Source of the DNA: CAYUVA01 sp964448115 [NCBI: uncultured bacterium]
GTDB taxonomy: Bacteria; CAYUVA01
Assembly: GCA_964448115.1 (NCBI GenBank)
Contig: CAYUVA010000042.1
Coordinates: forward strand, 1 to 42,224
Direction: 5' to 3'
Length of the DNA: 42,224 nt
Shown here: positions 29,959 through 39,500 of the stretch, piece after piece
Numbering within the stretch: position 1 is the first letter of the stretch
Layout: the number at the start of each line of letters is the position of its first letter
The notes under the pieces: model-generated
What the model was told of the DNA's origin: nothing
The model's database searches: none
Seen by the model: the letters and a program-made list of their open reading frames with translations, nothing else
Program-made: the position numbers and the translations under genes

Positions 29959-32655
29959 ATGGCTAAGACATTTACTGTAGTTGACGGGCATAACCTTGTA
30001 TATAAGGCATATTATGCCCTCAAGGACCGACCGCTGACGACCAGCAAGGGGGAAAATGTCTCTGCGCCTTATGTTTTTGTTCGGATGCTGCGCAAGGTGC
30101 TTGAGGACTTCAAGCCCGACTATGCTGCCGTGGTCTTCGATACCGGCAAGAAGACCTTTCGCAACCAGCTTTATAGCGATTACAAGGCAAATCGTCCACC
30201 TATGCCTCAAGATCTGCGTAACCAGATTGAGGCAATCAAGGAGATAGCACGGGCAATGGGGCTACAGGTTGTTATGCGTGGGGGCTACGAGGCGGATGAT
30301 GTCATCGGGGCATTGGCCAAAAGATTCGCCGCCAGCGATACTAAAATCAAGATAATCTCCAATGACAAGGATATCAATCAGTTGGTTAGCGATGATGTCA
30401 AGATATACTCGATAACCAGGGGATTGAACGATATCGAGGAGATCACGCCTGAGACAGTTACTAAAAAGTATGGAGTCTCCCAGGAGAAGCTGATCGATCT
30501 GTTTGCCCTGATGGGAGACAGCTCTGATAATATCCCTGGCGTCTCTGGCATCGGGCAAAAGACTGCGCTGCGCTTATTGAAGCAATTCGGCTCCTTGGAG
30601 GGTATCTACGAAAACCTCGATAAGATAGAATCACCGAAGCTAAAGGAAAAGTTGTTGCGAGGCAAGGACAATGCCTACTTGTCCAGGGAGCTTTTTTCGA
30701 TAAAGACCGATATTGAGCTTGAGCAGCGTCTTGCCGATTTTGAGATAAGCGAGCCAGATACGGATAAGCTTAGTAAACTTTTCACCCGCTTCGAGTTCAA
30801 GGAATTCCTGAAGGAGCTTGGCGGCGTAGATGAAAAGGAGCCAGAGCACAGGTTCATTCTAATAAAGACACTCGAAGAGCTGGATATGATGCTAGATACG
30901 GTTAAGAAGGCAGGCATAATTGGCATTGCATTGCTGCCTTGGGGTGATGATAGTTACATTCATAGCCAGCCGGCAGGCATAGCGGTTTCAGTATATCCCC
31001 AAGCCTACTTTGTTCCGCTGATTAAGGCGCCGGATATCAAGCTGGATGTCGAGCAGGCTGTGGAGCGCATGAGGGAGATGCTGCAAAGCCCCAAGGTAAA
31101 GAAAGTTGGTCATTGCCTGAAGAAAGACTGGGTGATGGCGGCAAATAGGGACATAAGGCTAAATGGTATCGATTTCGATGCTGAGCTGGCTGCCTATACG
31201 ATAGATCCTACCCGCAGCAATTATGGGCTGGAGACCCTGGCACTGAACTACCTGAAGCGCAATGTCTCTTTGCCGACCGTAGTATATCCCATAAGCAACG
31301 GTCTTTATAACCTGGCTGATTCGCTTGAGAACTACCATAGGGTCATCTGCCAGCGTGCTCTTCTGGCGCTCATGTTGAAAGAGCCATTGATGGCGGAGCT
31401 TGAGGCGCAGGGATTGAGCGAGCTTTACCGTAAGGTAGAGCTTTTGCTCATTGAGGTTCTAGGCACCATGGAGCGTGGCGGCATCAAGCTCAACAGCACT
31501 GTATTATCAAAGCTCAGCTCGAGCCTGGGATCCGAACTTAAGGAAATAGCCGAGGCGGTTTACGAGCTGGCAGGGGAGCGCTTCAACCTGAACTCGCCAA
31601 AGCAGCTTGCGAATATTCTGTTCGATAAGCTCTCCTTTTCCACCAAAGGGATAAAAAGAACCAAGAGCGGGTTTTCGACCAACGAGGAGTCGCTATTGAT
31701 GTTGATAAGCAATGAGCCTGACCGCAAGCAGCTTCCTGAGCTTATCTTGAGGCATCGCAACCTGAGCAAGCTCAAATCGACCTATGTAGAGGGTCTGCTC
31801 AAGGCGGTGAATCCGATAACCGGCAAGGTTCACACCCAGTTCAACCAGACAGTGGCATCGACCGGCAGGCTCTCCTCGAGCAATCCAAACCTACAGAATA
31901 TCCCCATAAGGGACGAGTTCGGCAAGCAGATACGCAAAGCCTTTATCCCAGATAACGATGGAGATCTCATCCTCTCTGCCGACTACTCGCAGATAGAGCT
32001 TCGCATCCTGGCGGAGATAGCCGACGAGGAGGCGATGAAACAGGCTTTCAGGGAGGGGAAAGACATCCACGCACAGACCGCCAGCCTCCTGTTTGACTGT
32101 AAGCTAGAGGATGTTACCCAAGATATGCGCCGGGTGGCAAAAACGGTCAACTTCGGCATCGACTATGGCATGGGCGAGTACGGCTTGGCGCAAAGGCTTG
32201 GCATCTCCAACCCAAAGGCGCGCAGGTTCATTGAGACCTACTTCAAGCGCTTTCCCAACATAAAAAAATATATAGACCGCACTATAAAGTTGGCAAAAGA
32301 ACAGGGATATGTAACTACCCTGATGGGGCGAAGAGGATACCTGCACCAGATAAACGCACCCTCGGCTCCGGTCAGGCAAGCCGAACAGAGAAGGGCGATA
32401 AACTTCCCAATACAGGGCACGGCAGCCGAGATGATAAAAAAGGCGATGATAGATATCCATCAACGGATGCGAAAGCAGGGATTCAAGAGCAGGATGGTGC
32501 TACAGATTCATGATGAGCTTATCTTCAATATCGTCCCCGGTGAGTTGGATGGAATGATCGAACTGGTTCGTGAAGAGATGATAGGTGCCCTGAAACTCTC
32601 CATGCCGATAGTTGTGAACATCAGCTATGGCAAAAGTTGGTACGAGGCGCACTGA
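29959..32655 (+). CDS. polA: DNA polymerase I
   Basis: The 898 residues contain the 5'-3' nuclease domain (VVDGHNLVYKAYYAL, YEADDVIGALAK, SDNIPGVSGIGQKTALRLL), a 3'-5' exonuclease-like domain and the polymerase domain: motif A DYSQIELRILAE, motif B RRVAKTVNFGIDYGMGEYG with Phe at the ddNTP-discriminating site, motif C QIHDELIF. The 3'-5' exonuclease lacks the DxE of motif I (GIALLPWGDD) and the YxxxD of motif III, so proofreading is probably lost, as in Taq and Bacillus PolI. ATG is preceded by GGGAG. The gene converges on holB across a shared terminator. Confidence 0.97.
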   Translation: MAKTFTVVDGHNLVYKAYYALKDRPLTTSKGENVSAPYVFVRMLRKVLEDFKPDYAAVVFDTGKKTFRNQLYSDYKANRPPMPQDLRNQIEAIKEIARAMGLQVVMRGGYEADDVIGALAKRFAASDTKIKIISNDKDINQLVSDDVKIYSITRGLNDIEEITPETVTKKYGVSQEKLIDLFALMGDSSDNIPGVSGIGQKTALRLLKQFGSLEGIYENLDKIESPKLKEKLLRGKDNAYLSRELFSIKTDIELEQRLADFEISEPDTDKLSKLFTRFEFKEFLKELGGVDEKEPEHRFILIKTLEELDMMLDTVKKAGIIGIALLPWGDDSYIHSQPAGIAVSVYPQAYFVPLIKAPDIKLDVEQAVERMREMLQSPKVKKVGHCLKKDWVMAANRDIRLNGIDFDAELAAYTIDPTRSNYGLETLALNYLKRNVSLPTVVYPISNGLYNLADSLENYHRVICQRALLALMLKEPLMAELEAQGLSELYRKVELLLIEVLGTMERGGIKLNSTVLSKLSSSLGSELKEIAEAVYELAGERFNLNSPKQLANILFDKLSFSTKGIKRTKSGFSTNEESLLMLISNEPDRKQLPELILRHRNLSKLKSTYVEGLLKAVNPITGKVHTQFNQTVASTGRLSSSNPNLQNIPIRDEFGKQIRKAFIPDNDGDLILSADYSQIELRILAEIADEEAMKQAFREGKDIHAQTASLLFDCKLEDVTQDMRRVAKTVNFGIDYGMGEYGLAQRLGISNPKARRFIETYFKRFPNIKKYIDRTIKLAKEQGYVTTLMGRRGYLHQINAPSAPVRQAEQRRAINFPIQGTAAEMIKKAMIDIHQRMRKQGFKSRMVLQIHDELIFNIVPGELDGMIELVREEMIGALKLSMPIVVNISYGKSWYEAH

Positions 32656-32683
32656 GGGGCTTAAGGCATAAAAGCTATTTAAT

Positions 32684-32725
32684 CACAAAGACACAAAGAG
32701 AAAAGGTTATTTTTGTGTCCTTGTG
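32684..32725. terminator. Bidirectional terminator between polA and holB
   Basis: CACAAAGACACAAA pairs with TTTGTGTCCTTGTG: 13 of 14 positions, one mismatch, loop of 14 bases. A-rich and T-rich arms give a U-tract in either direction. It serves the converging polA and holA-holB transcripts. Confidence 0.6.
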
Positions 32726-32752
32726 TCCTGTTTGCCTAAGAACGCTCTAGCC

Positions 32753-34120
32753 TCAAGTCTCGTGCCTTCTTGATAAAAGTATATCGCGCAGGATATCTAT
32801 CGATATTATGTCAACCGTTAACTGGGGGTTTGCATAGGAACTTAGATCTTTAATACCCTTATGAATATTCTCAATCCAGCCGGCAATAATAAGATCGCTA
32901 ATGGTCATATCAAGATTCTTTATCTTCCCCAAAAGATCATAATTAGCGAGTAGTTTCCTATTATCCAGGTATCTGGCGTGAAGTATATCTGCGATAAGAT
33001 AAGCCAGCACCACCAGGTTTCTTACCGTATCAGAGGCTGGTGCACCGGGGATCTTATCAATACCCGTTCCTTTTAGCTTATGGCTCAGGGTAAAGATATT
33101 CTTCATCCCTAAAGATGAATGGCTGGCAAATACCTCGAAGAGTTCATCGCGCTTTTTCATATAGGCATCGTAATCCCAATATAGGGCTTGTCCGATTGAT
33201 CCCCCAGACAACCTTGCGAGATGGGCGATGGTGTCATCATCCAGGCTGGTCAGGTCTTTTAAGCCTTCCACAACCTGCTCGAGGCTAAGACATTGAAAGT
33301 AAATAATTTGGCTTCGGGATCTTATAGTGGGTAACAGGGCGTGCGGCTTGGCGGTCAGGAGTATAAAGACCGTTTTAGGGGGGGGCTCCTCGAGTATCTT
33401 AAGCAGGCTGTTTTGTGCCTCGGTAGTCATTTTATGTGCCTCATCGAGTATAATGAACCGGTAGCCTTGGTCGCCAGCCTCGAATTGTAGCTGCCTGCGT
33501 ACCTGGTTTCGTACCAGGTCAATTTTGATAGCGCCCTGATAGAACAGGTATGGTTGATTCATGATGATAAGCTCAGCGAGCCTTCGAGCCAGGGGATCCT
33601 TTTTATGCATAGATTCCATTATGTCTTCCATTGCCTTTCCCCCCTCGGCAGCACCTCCCTTTCCGACATATAGGCTCGGTTCATATCGTATCATGTCGAT
33701 CTTGAGGTCATACTCTTTTTTGCTCAACTGGCAGATCTCAATATATCCCATGTCCTTTAGCTCGGCTAGTGCTTTGAGATATAGTTCAAGCTCATTCTCA
33801 TGCCGTTGCTCCCTGAATAGTCGCTCCAGCACCGGCTCGCGATGAATTATAACTGGATTGTTTATATCACGGATATAGGTCAGGTACTGCGGTTGGCTTA
33901 CCGGGCTGAATGATCGCAGACAATCCTGGCACTTCAGGCAGGGTTTTACCCCCTTGGCCGAGCAGTGCAGCATAGCGCAAAGATATCGAGCTACCAGTCC
34001 CTTGCCGATGCCGTCTGTACCGGCAAATAGATAGCAATGACTTATTCTGCCATCCTTGAAGGCATTAGCCAGGAACCTTAACTGAGCGCTATGCCCGTAA
34101 ATGTACGCATGTTCGCTCAT
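32753..34120 (-). CDS. holB: DNA polymerase III delta' subunit with an insertion
   Basis: The clamp-loader delta' subunit shows a Walker-A-like loop GTDGIGKGLVAR (Gly where Thr or Ser is usual, as in other non-ATP-binding delta' proteins), a zinc cluster CLKCQDC, RFIILDEAHKMTTEAQNSLLKILEEPPP and IRSRSQIIYF (SRC box changed to SRS). Between the zinc cluster and the DEAH box lies an insertion of about 110 residues, with KEYDLKIDMI and PLARRLAELIIMNQPYLF, not present in E. coli or Bacillus forms. ATG 34120 is chosen since it sits one base after the holA stop (TGATATG). It is followed by the shared terminator. The function as clamp-loader subunit is safe; the insertion's role is unknown. Confidence 0.9.
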   Translation of the reverse strand: MSEHAYIYGHSAQLRFLANAFKDGRISHCYLFAGTDGIGKGLVARYLCAMLHCSAKGVKPCLKCQDCLRSFSPVSQPQYLTYIRDINNPVIIHREPVLERLFREQRHENELELYLKALAELKDMGYIEICQLSKKEYDLKIDMIRYEPSLYVGKGGAAEGGKAMEDIMESMHKKDPLARRLAELIIMNQPYLFYQGAIKIDLVRNQVRRQLQFEAGDQGYRFIILDEAHKMTTEAQNSLLKILEEPPPKTVFILLTAKPHALLPTIRSRSQIIYFQCLSLEQVVEGLKDLTSLDDDTIAHLARLSGGSIGQALYWDYDAYMKKRDELFEVFASHSSLGMKNIFTLSHKLKGTGIDKIPGAPASDTVRNLVVLAYLIADILHARYLDNRKLLANYDLLGKIKNLDMTISDLIIAGWIENIHKGIKDLSSYANPQLTVDIISIDILRDILLSRRHET

Positions 34121-34121
34121 A

Positions 34122-35240
34122 TCAGCGGCAAAGCTCCAAGATGAGTTCTTCAAGTAAAATTCGGGGATCCTTTGAGGAGCTTTTCAGCTCCATATCTATC
34201 TTTCGCAGCCTGGATAAGCCGGCAACCAGCTTTCTGACCGTAAACTTCCCCGCCTGGGAGACCATCTGGTAAAAGGCATAAGGATGACTTGCCAGGTTCT
34301 CGGTAAGCTCTTCTGGAATCTGCTTTAGTACCTCTGTCAACCTGCCATAAACATCCCTTTTGAAAGTGAAATAGGGCATCCGAGGGTTAATCGGATCATC
34401 TTTAAGGTACTCTGCTGAGATTATCTGCCATGCCAACAGTTTGTGCATCTGTAAGCTCAGAATGGATACTATGGCGATTGGGCTTTCCCCCATAGTGAGC
34501 ATATTTTGTAGGGTAGCTAATCCCTGTGTTCTTTGCCTTTGGCTTATATGATTTATAAGATCGAAGATGATGCTACCACGGTTTTTATAAACCACTTTTT
34601 TTACATCCTGGCTGGTAATTGTCTTTCTATCGCCTGTATAGGCTATGAGTTTATCTAGCTCGCCACTTAGCGACCAGAGATCTCCCTCGACCAAGGTTCG
34701 CAGCATCTCAAAGGCATCCGGTTCTATTTTTTTACCTGCCTGGTCGAGCATCTCTTTGACATAAGGATAAGCCCTGTCCTTTCTTACATCTCCGAGATCA
34801 TATTCAGTTATTGCTGGAAAGCTAATGATCACGCCCTGCTCCTTGATGCGCTTATAGAGGATCAGTTTGGTAGAAACCTTCTCGGAAACGGTGAGAAGAA
34901 GCATGAAGCCAGGAGCAAATCCGTTTTTTATTGCATTTTCCAGCATCCTTCTGTTGCTTGCGATTCTACTTTTCGATGCCAAGAGATCGCAATGACGAAC
35001 CGTAACCAGAAGACGGGTGGATAGCAAAGATGGGCTGGTAAGCTCGGCGATGACCCTTTGATAATCAACATCATCCCCATGGTATTGCTTAAGCACCAGT
35101 TGCGGTTCATCGGACCCCACGAACCATTCGATTATCTTTCGGTATGCCCGAAAGACCAGGTAGTCTTCCTTACCGTGGATAAGGGTAACCGATGGCGGTG
35201 CCTGCGGCTTGTATGTGTTAATAAACTCGTTCAGATCCAT
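34122..35240 (-). CDS. holA: DNA polymerase III delta subunit
   Basis: The delta subunit opens the sliding clamp. The 372 residues fit HolA: TLIHGKEDYLVFRAYRKI at the start, LLSTRLLVTVRHCDLL, LVEGDLWSLSGELDKLIAYTG and a C-terminal helical domain ending DPRILLEELILELC. It is translated one base away from holB, so the two clamp-loader subunits are made together. The Shine-Dalgarno is weak. It is divergent from the secreted protein gene at 35500. Confidence 0.9.
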   Translation of the reverse strand: MDLNEFINTYKPQAPPSVTLIHGKEDYLVFRAYRKIIEWFVGSDEPQLVLKQYHGDDVDYQRVIAELTSPSLLSTRLLVTVRHCDLLASKSRIASNRRMLENAIKNGFAPGFMLLLTVSEKVSTKLILYKRIKEQGVIISFPAITEYDLGDVRKDRAYPYVKEMLDQAGKKIEPDAFEMLRTLVEGDLWSLSGELDKLIAYTGDRKTITSQDVKKVVYKNRGSIIFDLINHISQRQRTQGLATLQNMLTMGESPIAIVSILSLQMHKLLAWQIISAEYLKDDPINPRMPYFTFKRDVYGRLTEVLKQIPEELTENLASHPYAFYQMVSQAGKFTVRKLVAGLSRLRKIDMELKSSSKDPRILLEELILELCR

Positions 35241-35379
35241 TGAGGGACAATTCTACTAGCTCACGGTCAATATGCAACATGCGGGTATTAGGGCTTGAAG
35301 TTTAGGTAGTGAGGTCAGGAAATTCTTAAGGATCAATCTATTCATCAAGTGGCGATAAATTATTGCAGAAAATTTCATG

Positions 35380-35408
35380 TTGACTTTGATTCGTACTTTT
35401 ATTACATT
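35380..35408 (+). promoter_or_regulatory. Promoter in the holA/secreted-protein gap
   Basis: TTGACT (5 of 6) and TACATT (4 of 6) are 17 bases apart, giving a start near 35415 and a leader of about 85 bases before the ATG at 35500. The rest of the 259-base gap is AT-rich and has no open frame I can support. Confidence 0.45.
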
Positions 35409-35499
35409 ATGTTATGAATGCAAAGTAGTTCTTTATAACCTTGTAATTACCAGGTCCTTGACTAGAGGATTTGCTAAATAACAAGAGAGGTAAGAAGAG

Positions 35500-37842
35500 A
35501 TGAAAAAGAAGTATCAGGTATTAACCCTTATTATCCTCCTAATAGGCGCCACCGCGGCCGGGGCAATACAAAAGGATCTACCGCCACCGCAAGATCTGAA
35601 CCTCAAGAAATCATTCACGGTTCCGGGGACATCGCCCAACGATATCGCCTATGACGATGAGCGCTCTAGTATATGGATAAGTGATGTTGGGGAGAATAAG
35701 ATCTACGAGGTTGATACCAATGGAACCCTGTTAGGGAGCTTCAATTATGGCGGCACCGGTCATCCAAATGGTGTTACAGCTGTCAGTGAAAGGTTATTCA
35801 TTGGCTCTTCCACGGGTGTAATCCATCAGTACACCAAGGCAGGGGTTCATGTTAAACAGTTCGATGTTCCAGAGAATCCGGTGATTATAGCCCTAATGGC
35901 AATGCGTGGTACCGGGCTTAATGCTATAGTAGCTTTGTTAAATGATGATACTATCAAGATGGTTGACTTTAACGGAACGCTTCTCTTGGAGCAAGATATT
36001 TCCTATAACGCTACTGGTCATGTTGGCGCATGCATGCAACTAGACGAGCAGGGAACCTTTTTCTGGGCAGCTATTAGGGCGAATCCAGATCTAGTTTACA
36101 AGATGGATGAATTTACTCAGGAGCCATTGATTGCATATTACACACCAAACAACAGCTCAAATACGGTTGGTGGCATCGATTACATGTCAAGCCACCTTTG
36201 GAGCCTGGATACAGTGGAGAAAAAGATCTACAAGTCATCCACCCTCGATCCAGGAGCGCCTAATCCGCCCCAGAACTTCATCTGCTTTTTGGAGGGAATA
36301 CCTAATACCATATGGTTTATATGGGATGATCCAGAGGCTGATCCTCCCTATGATAGACTTCGTCTTTATCGAGATGGAGAGCTATTAGTCAGCATTGATC
36401 CTGGCGTTGAGGAGTATATAGATGAAACGGTGGAGGACTTTGTCAAGTACACCTACTATATGACTAGCTATAACAGCGTGAACGGCAAGGAGAGCGATCC
36501 CAGCCAGATTGTATATAACTGGGGTGGCTTCAAACCGCAGGTCTTAATTGCTGATATAGATGATGACAGCAAGGGTAATGAGCAATACTACCAAGAAATA
36601 CTCGATGATCTGGGATTGATATACTATACCTCCCCGTCGAATACTACTCCCCAACTGGTCGGACAATATGCTGCCTTTGACTTCAAGCATTCGATAATAG
36701 CTCTAGGTAATGAGAATCTCAACGGAATAACCGAGAACTTCCTGATGATGGCTTATGATATGGAAAATGTTGTAACCCTTATCGGGGATGGGTTCCTCAA
36801 CAATCTAACTTTCGAGCCTGGCACGGTAGCTGGCACCTATTTCAAGATCAATGGCGTTGGTGCAGCAACCGGCGAAGAAACGGTAAGCGGAGAATTAGGT
36901 ACTGTCGGCGAGGTCGACGGTTCACCCCTACAGCTAAACCTTTCCGGCGGAACCGGGGCGGATAATCAGCAGTACGGCTATCCGATTTCTGGTTTAGATC
37001 CTCCAGCGCAAGCCTGTTACAAGTATCCAGGTAATAAGATCGCCGGAGTGCAGATTGTAGGTGATTACTGGCGAGGAGTCCTGTTATCCTTTGCGCTGGA
37101 GGCAGCTAACAACTATGGTGATAGAAAACAAGCGTTACAAAACATTCTCGGATTCATGGACGGAGAAGCACCGGTTGTCGAGCTTGAATATCCACCTGAT
37201 GGGATCGAGATAGTCGATCAAGAGACCCTCATGTTCAAGGCAAATGCGAACGATGAGGGATTAGGACTGAGCAAATTAGAGTTCTCCACTGATGGCGGCG
37301 GCACCTGGGTGGAGGCTGATCAGCTAACCGGCACCTACCCGTTCGATCTCCATGTCGATTTCAATTACACCTGGAGCGTCCCGGAAGTACAGGCTGATTA
37401 CACAATACTAGCCAGAGCGATCGATCGCGGAGGCTTGACTGGCGAGTCTGACTCCATAACCGTACATGTCAGGAGATCTTCTTTTACACCTACTCCAACC
37501 AATACGCCAACTAAGACCCCTACCCCAACCCCGATCCCACCAAAGCCGGTTATTGCGCTTGCTGGATACATGGATACTCGCATTACCGAAGCAGGTGGCG
37601 GAGAGATGCTGCAATTATTAGCTTACTGCAGCACACCCGCAACCGTGGATAACATAGAGATATATTTCATGGGAAGCCCGACCGGCATCGAGCTAGATCT
37701 GGTTGATCCAGTAGGGGTTTATCTACTGGCTATAGCTCCGATTGCTCCAGGAATACCAGCTGGATACTATCCATTGGACTTAAAGGTTACATCTACTGCA
37801 GGGCGCATAGGATGGTGGCCTGCACTAAGTGTCGAGGAATAG
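35500..37842 (+). CDS. Secreted multidomain protein with propeller, FN3, GATase-like domain, Thr-Pro linker and LAGYM module
   Basis: A signal peptide (LTLIILLIGATAAGA) precedes a propeller-like region of NHL type (SPNDIAYDDERSSIWISDVG), a fibronectin-III-like region (DRLRLYRDGELLVSI), a region starting PQVLIADIDDDSKGNEQYY and shaped like the ThuA/GATase-like domain of exported peptidases, then an Ig-like domain (VELEYPPDGIEIVDQETLMF). A TPTPTNTPTKTPTPTP linker follows, and the final module VIALAGYMDTRI ... WWPALSVEE is a copy of those in the protein at 15344-17815. No catalytic triad is visible. The AGAGAGG-like site upstream supports the ATG. It is likely a surface or secreted adhesive or binding protein. 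Confidence 0.85.
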   Translation: MKKKYQVLTLIILLIGATAAGAIQKDLPPPQDLNLKKSFTVPGTSPNDIAYDDERSSIWISDVGENKIYEVDTNGTLLGSFNYGGTGHPNGVTAVSERLFIGSSTGVIHQYTKAGVHVKQFDVPENPVIIALMAMRGTGLNAIVALLNDDTIKMVDFNGTLLLEQDISYNATGHVGACMQLDEQGTFFWAAIRANPDLVYKMDEFTQEPLIAYYTPNNSSNTVGGIDYMSSHLWSLDTVEKKIYKSSTLDPGAPNPPQNFICFLEGIPNTIWFIWDDPEADPPYDRLRLYRDGELLVSIDPGVEEYIDETVEDFVKYTYYMTSYNSVNGKESDPSQIVYNWGGFKPQVLIADIDDDSKGNEQYYQEILDDLGLIYYTSPSNTTPQLVGQYAAFDFKHSIIALGNENLNGITENFLMMAYDMENVVTLIGDGFLNNLTFEPGTVAGTYFKINGVGAATGEETVSGELGTVGEVDGSPLQLNLSGGTGADNQQYGYPISGLDPPAQACYKYPGNKIAGVQIVGDYWRGVLLSFALEAANNYGDRKQALQNILGFMDGEAPVVELEYPPDGIEIVDQETLMFKANANDEGLGLSKLEFSTDGGGTWVEADQLTGTYPFDLHVDFNYTWSVPEVQADYTILARAIDRGGLTGESDSITVHVRRSSFTPTPTNTPTKTPTPTPIPPKPVIALAGYMDTRITEAGGGEMLQLLAYCSTPATVDNIEIYFMGSPTGIELDLVDPVGVYLLAIAPIAPGIPAGYYPLDLKVTSTAGRIGWWPALSVEE

Positions 37843-37874
37843 ATTAGCTTTAATCATAAATTAAGGAGACATAG

Positions 37875-38438
37875 ATGAGAACGAATATATCACTTATTTT
37901 TATCATTATCGGCTTGCATGCACTAGGACTCTATGCCCAGGAGACCCCCTCCACACTGGGAGAGTACTTCAAGCAGATGTTCCCTAAAGCCAAACCTGGC
38001 ACATCGGTAACCCTGAAGACAACCGATGGTAATATTACTCGTCAGTTCAAGTTCCTTGGCATCGAGAACGGTGATGTATGGCTAGAGGATACCATTAAAG
38101 TAAAATTGGAAGACCTCACAATATATCAAAAGATGTTGGTCTCGCCTGATCTGTCAAAGGTAAAACTCATCTCCAGGAAAGAGAATGGCAAGACGGTGGT
38201 GCCACCAGATGACCTCGATGCCATTGGATTAGGAAACGCTTCATCGATGAAATTCTCCAAAAGGACGAAAATCAAAGTTGGAGACAAAGAAATGGAGGCG
38301 CTGGAGTTCGTTGCTGATGGTTCTGGAATCGGAAGAAAAGCGATACTGATTCCTGAATTACCGTTTAGTATTTATTCTATAGAGGCACTAACACCAGAAA
38401 ACAAGATATTGGTATTTAAAAGAATTATCGAAAAATAA
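37875..38438 (+). CDS. Exported protein of unknown function
   Basis: A signal peptide (ISLIFIIIGLHALGLYA) is followed by 165 residues without a recognised domain. The first half has small beta-sheet signs (TSVTLKTTDGNITRQFKFLGIENGDVWL), suggestive of an OB or SH3-like fold. AAGGAG lies just upstream of the ATG. It starts 32 bases after the secreted Thr-Pro protein and is 36 bases before the GT2 gene, so it bridges the two parts of the operon. Confidence 0.7.
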   Translation: MRTNISLIFIIIGLHALGLYAQETPSTLGEYFKQMFPKAKPGTSVTLKTTDGNITRQFKFLGIENGDVWLEDTIKVKLEDLTIYQKMLVSPDLSKVKLISRKENGKTVVPPDDLDAIGLGNASSMKFSKRTKIKVGDKEMEALEFVADGSGIGRKAILIPELPFSIYSIEALTPENKILVFKRIIEK

Positions 38439-38474
38439 ACAACGAAAAACAGCAAAATTTATTAAAATACAAAA

Positions 38475-39500
38475 GTGAATAAGATTTCATTTTCTATCGT
38501 AGTACCTTTTTATAATCCCGGCCCTCTTTTTAGCATTGTATTAGATTCTCTAGCCCAATCGATTACAGATAGATACGAGGTAATTCTAATTAACGATAAT
38601 TCAGACGATGGATCAGAAAACCTGGCTAATAAGTATGGTTTCCAGGTTTTCTCTAATTCTAAAAGGAGTGGCGCAGCTCAGGCAAGAAACCATGGAGCAA
38701 AGCTCGCCTCTGGTGATTATATTATTTTCATGGATTCTGATGTAGTAATTACAAAAAATATTTTACAACGAGTAGAGAAAAGAATAATCGAAAACAGAGA
38801 AATCGATATCCTACAGGGATTTTATGGCCCATACACCAGAAGAAAGAATTATATATCTTTATATAAACATTTATGGATAAATTATACTTATAAAATCCTT
38901 CCAGAAACAATATATTGGGTTTTTGGATGTTTCTTTGTAATAAAAAGAAGAGTATTTATTCAATCTGGGGGTTTCGATCCTCAGATGGATAGTTATTGCG
39001 CGACTGATGACATTGAGTTTGGGAAAAGATTAAACAAGCTTGGTTACAAAATAGTACTGGATAAGGAGCTTCAAGTTGAACATCTAAGATACTATAATTT
39101 ATTATCTTTGCTTTCTAATGATTTTAAAAGGGGAAGAGCGTGGAGCGAGATGTTTCTAAGTGGAAATAACTCGATATTATGGCTTTTAAAACGGGGTTTT
39201 CTTAATATTTCACCTAGTTTCTTAATAAGCATTCCTTTAAGTTGGCTTATTATTGTATCATCTCTAGTATCACCATTTTTCAAGTTATTTATAATGACAG
39301 TTTTGTTATTTATAATATATTGTGGCATCCAGGCTAAATTTATAATTTATTTAATAACTAAAATGAATATATTATTTGGTATTATAGGCTTGTTTGTCGG
39401 TTTTGTGGATCATTTTGTGTGTGGTATGGCAGTCATTGTTGCAATGACAAGAAAGTTGTACTATAAAGTTACCGATGATTCACCTGAGGAAAAGGACTAG
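38475..39500 (+). CDS. Family 2 glycosyltransferase with C-terminal membrane helices
   Basis: The GT-A domain begins FSIVVPFYNPGPLFSIVLDSL and has LINDNSDDGS, the nucleotide-sugar motif MDSDVV (DxD) near residue 92, and the acceptor-base region ATDDIEFGKRL. The last 110 residues hold two to three hydrophobic helices (LSWLIIVSSLVSPFFKLFIM, IIGLFVGFVDHFVCGMAVIV). It transfers a sugar to a lipid carrier or a membrane-bound acceptor; the specificity cannot be read. The start is GTG. It overlaps the next gene by 26 bases and is clearly more AT-rich than the genes before 38000. Confidence 0.9.
   Translation: MNKISFSIVVPFYNPGPLFSIVLDSLAQSITDRYEVILINDNSDDGSENLANKYGFQVFSNSKRSGAAQARNHGAKLASGDYIIFMDSDVVITKNILQRVEKRIIENREIDILQGFYGPYTRRKNYISLYKHLWINYTYKILPETIYWVFGCFFVIKRRVFIQSGGFDPQMDSYCATDDIEFGKRLNKLGYKIVLDKELQVEHLRYYNLLSLLSNDFKRGRAWSEMFLSGNNSILWLLKRGFLNISPSFLISIPLSWLIIVSSLVSPFFKLFIMTVLLFIIYCGIQAKFIIYLITKMNILFGIIGLFVGFVDHFVCGMAVIVAMTRKLYYKVTDDSPEEKD

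Noticed and set aside
35241-35499. Second promoter using TTGACT near 35458
   Set aside because: No acceptable -10 lies at the right distance before the Shine-Dalgarno of the next gene.
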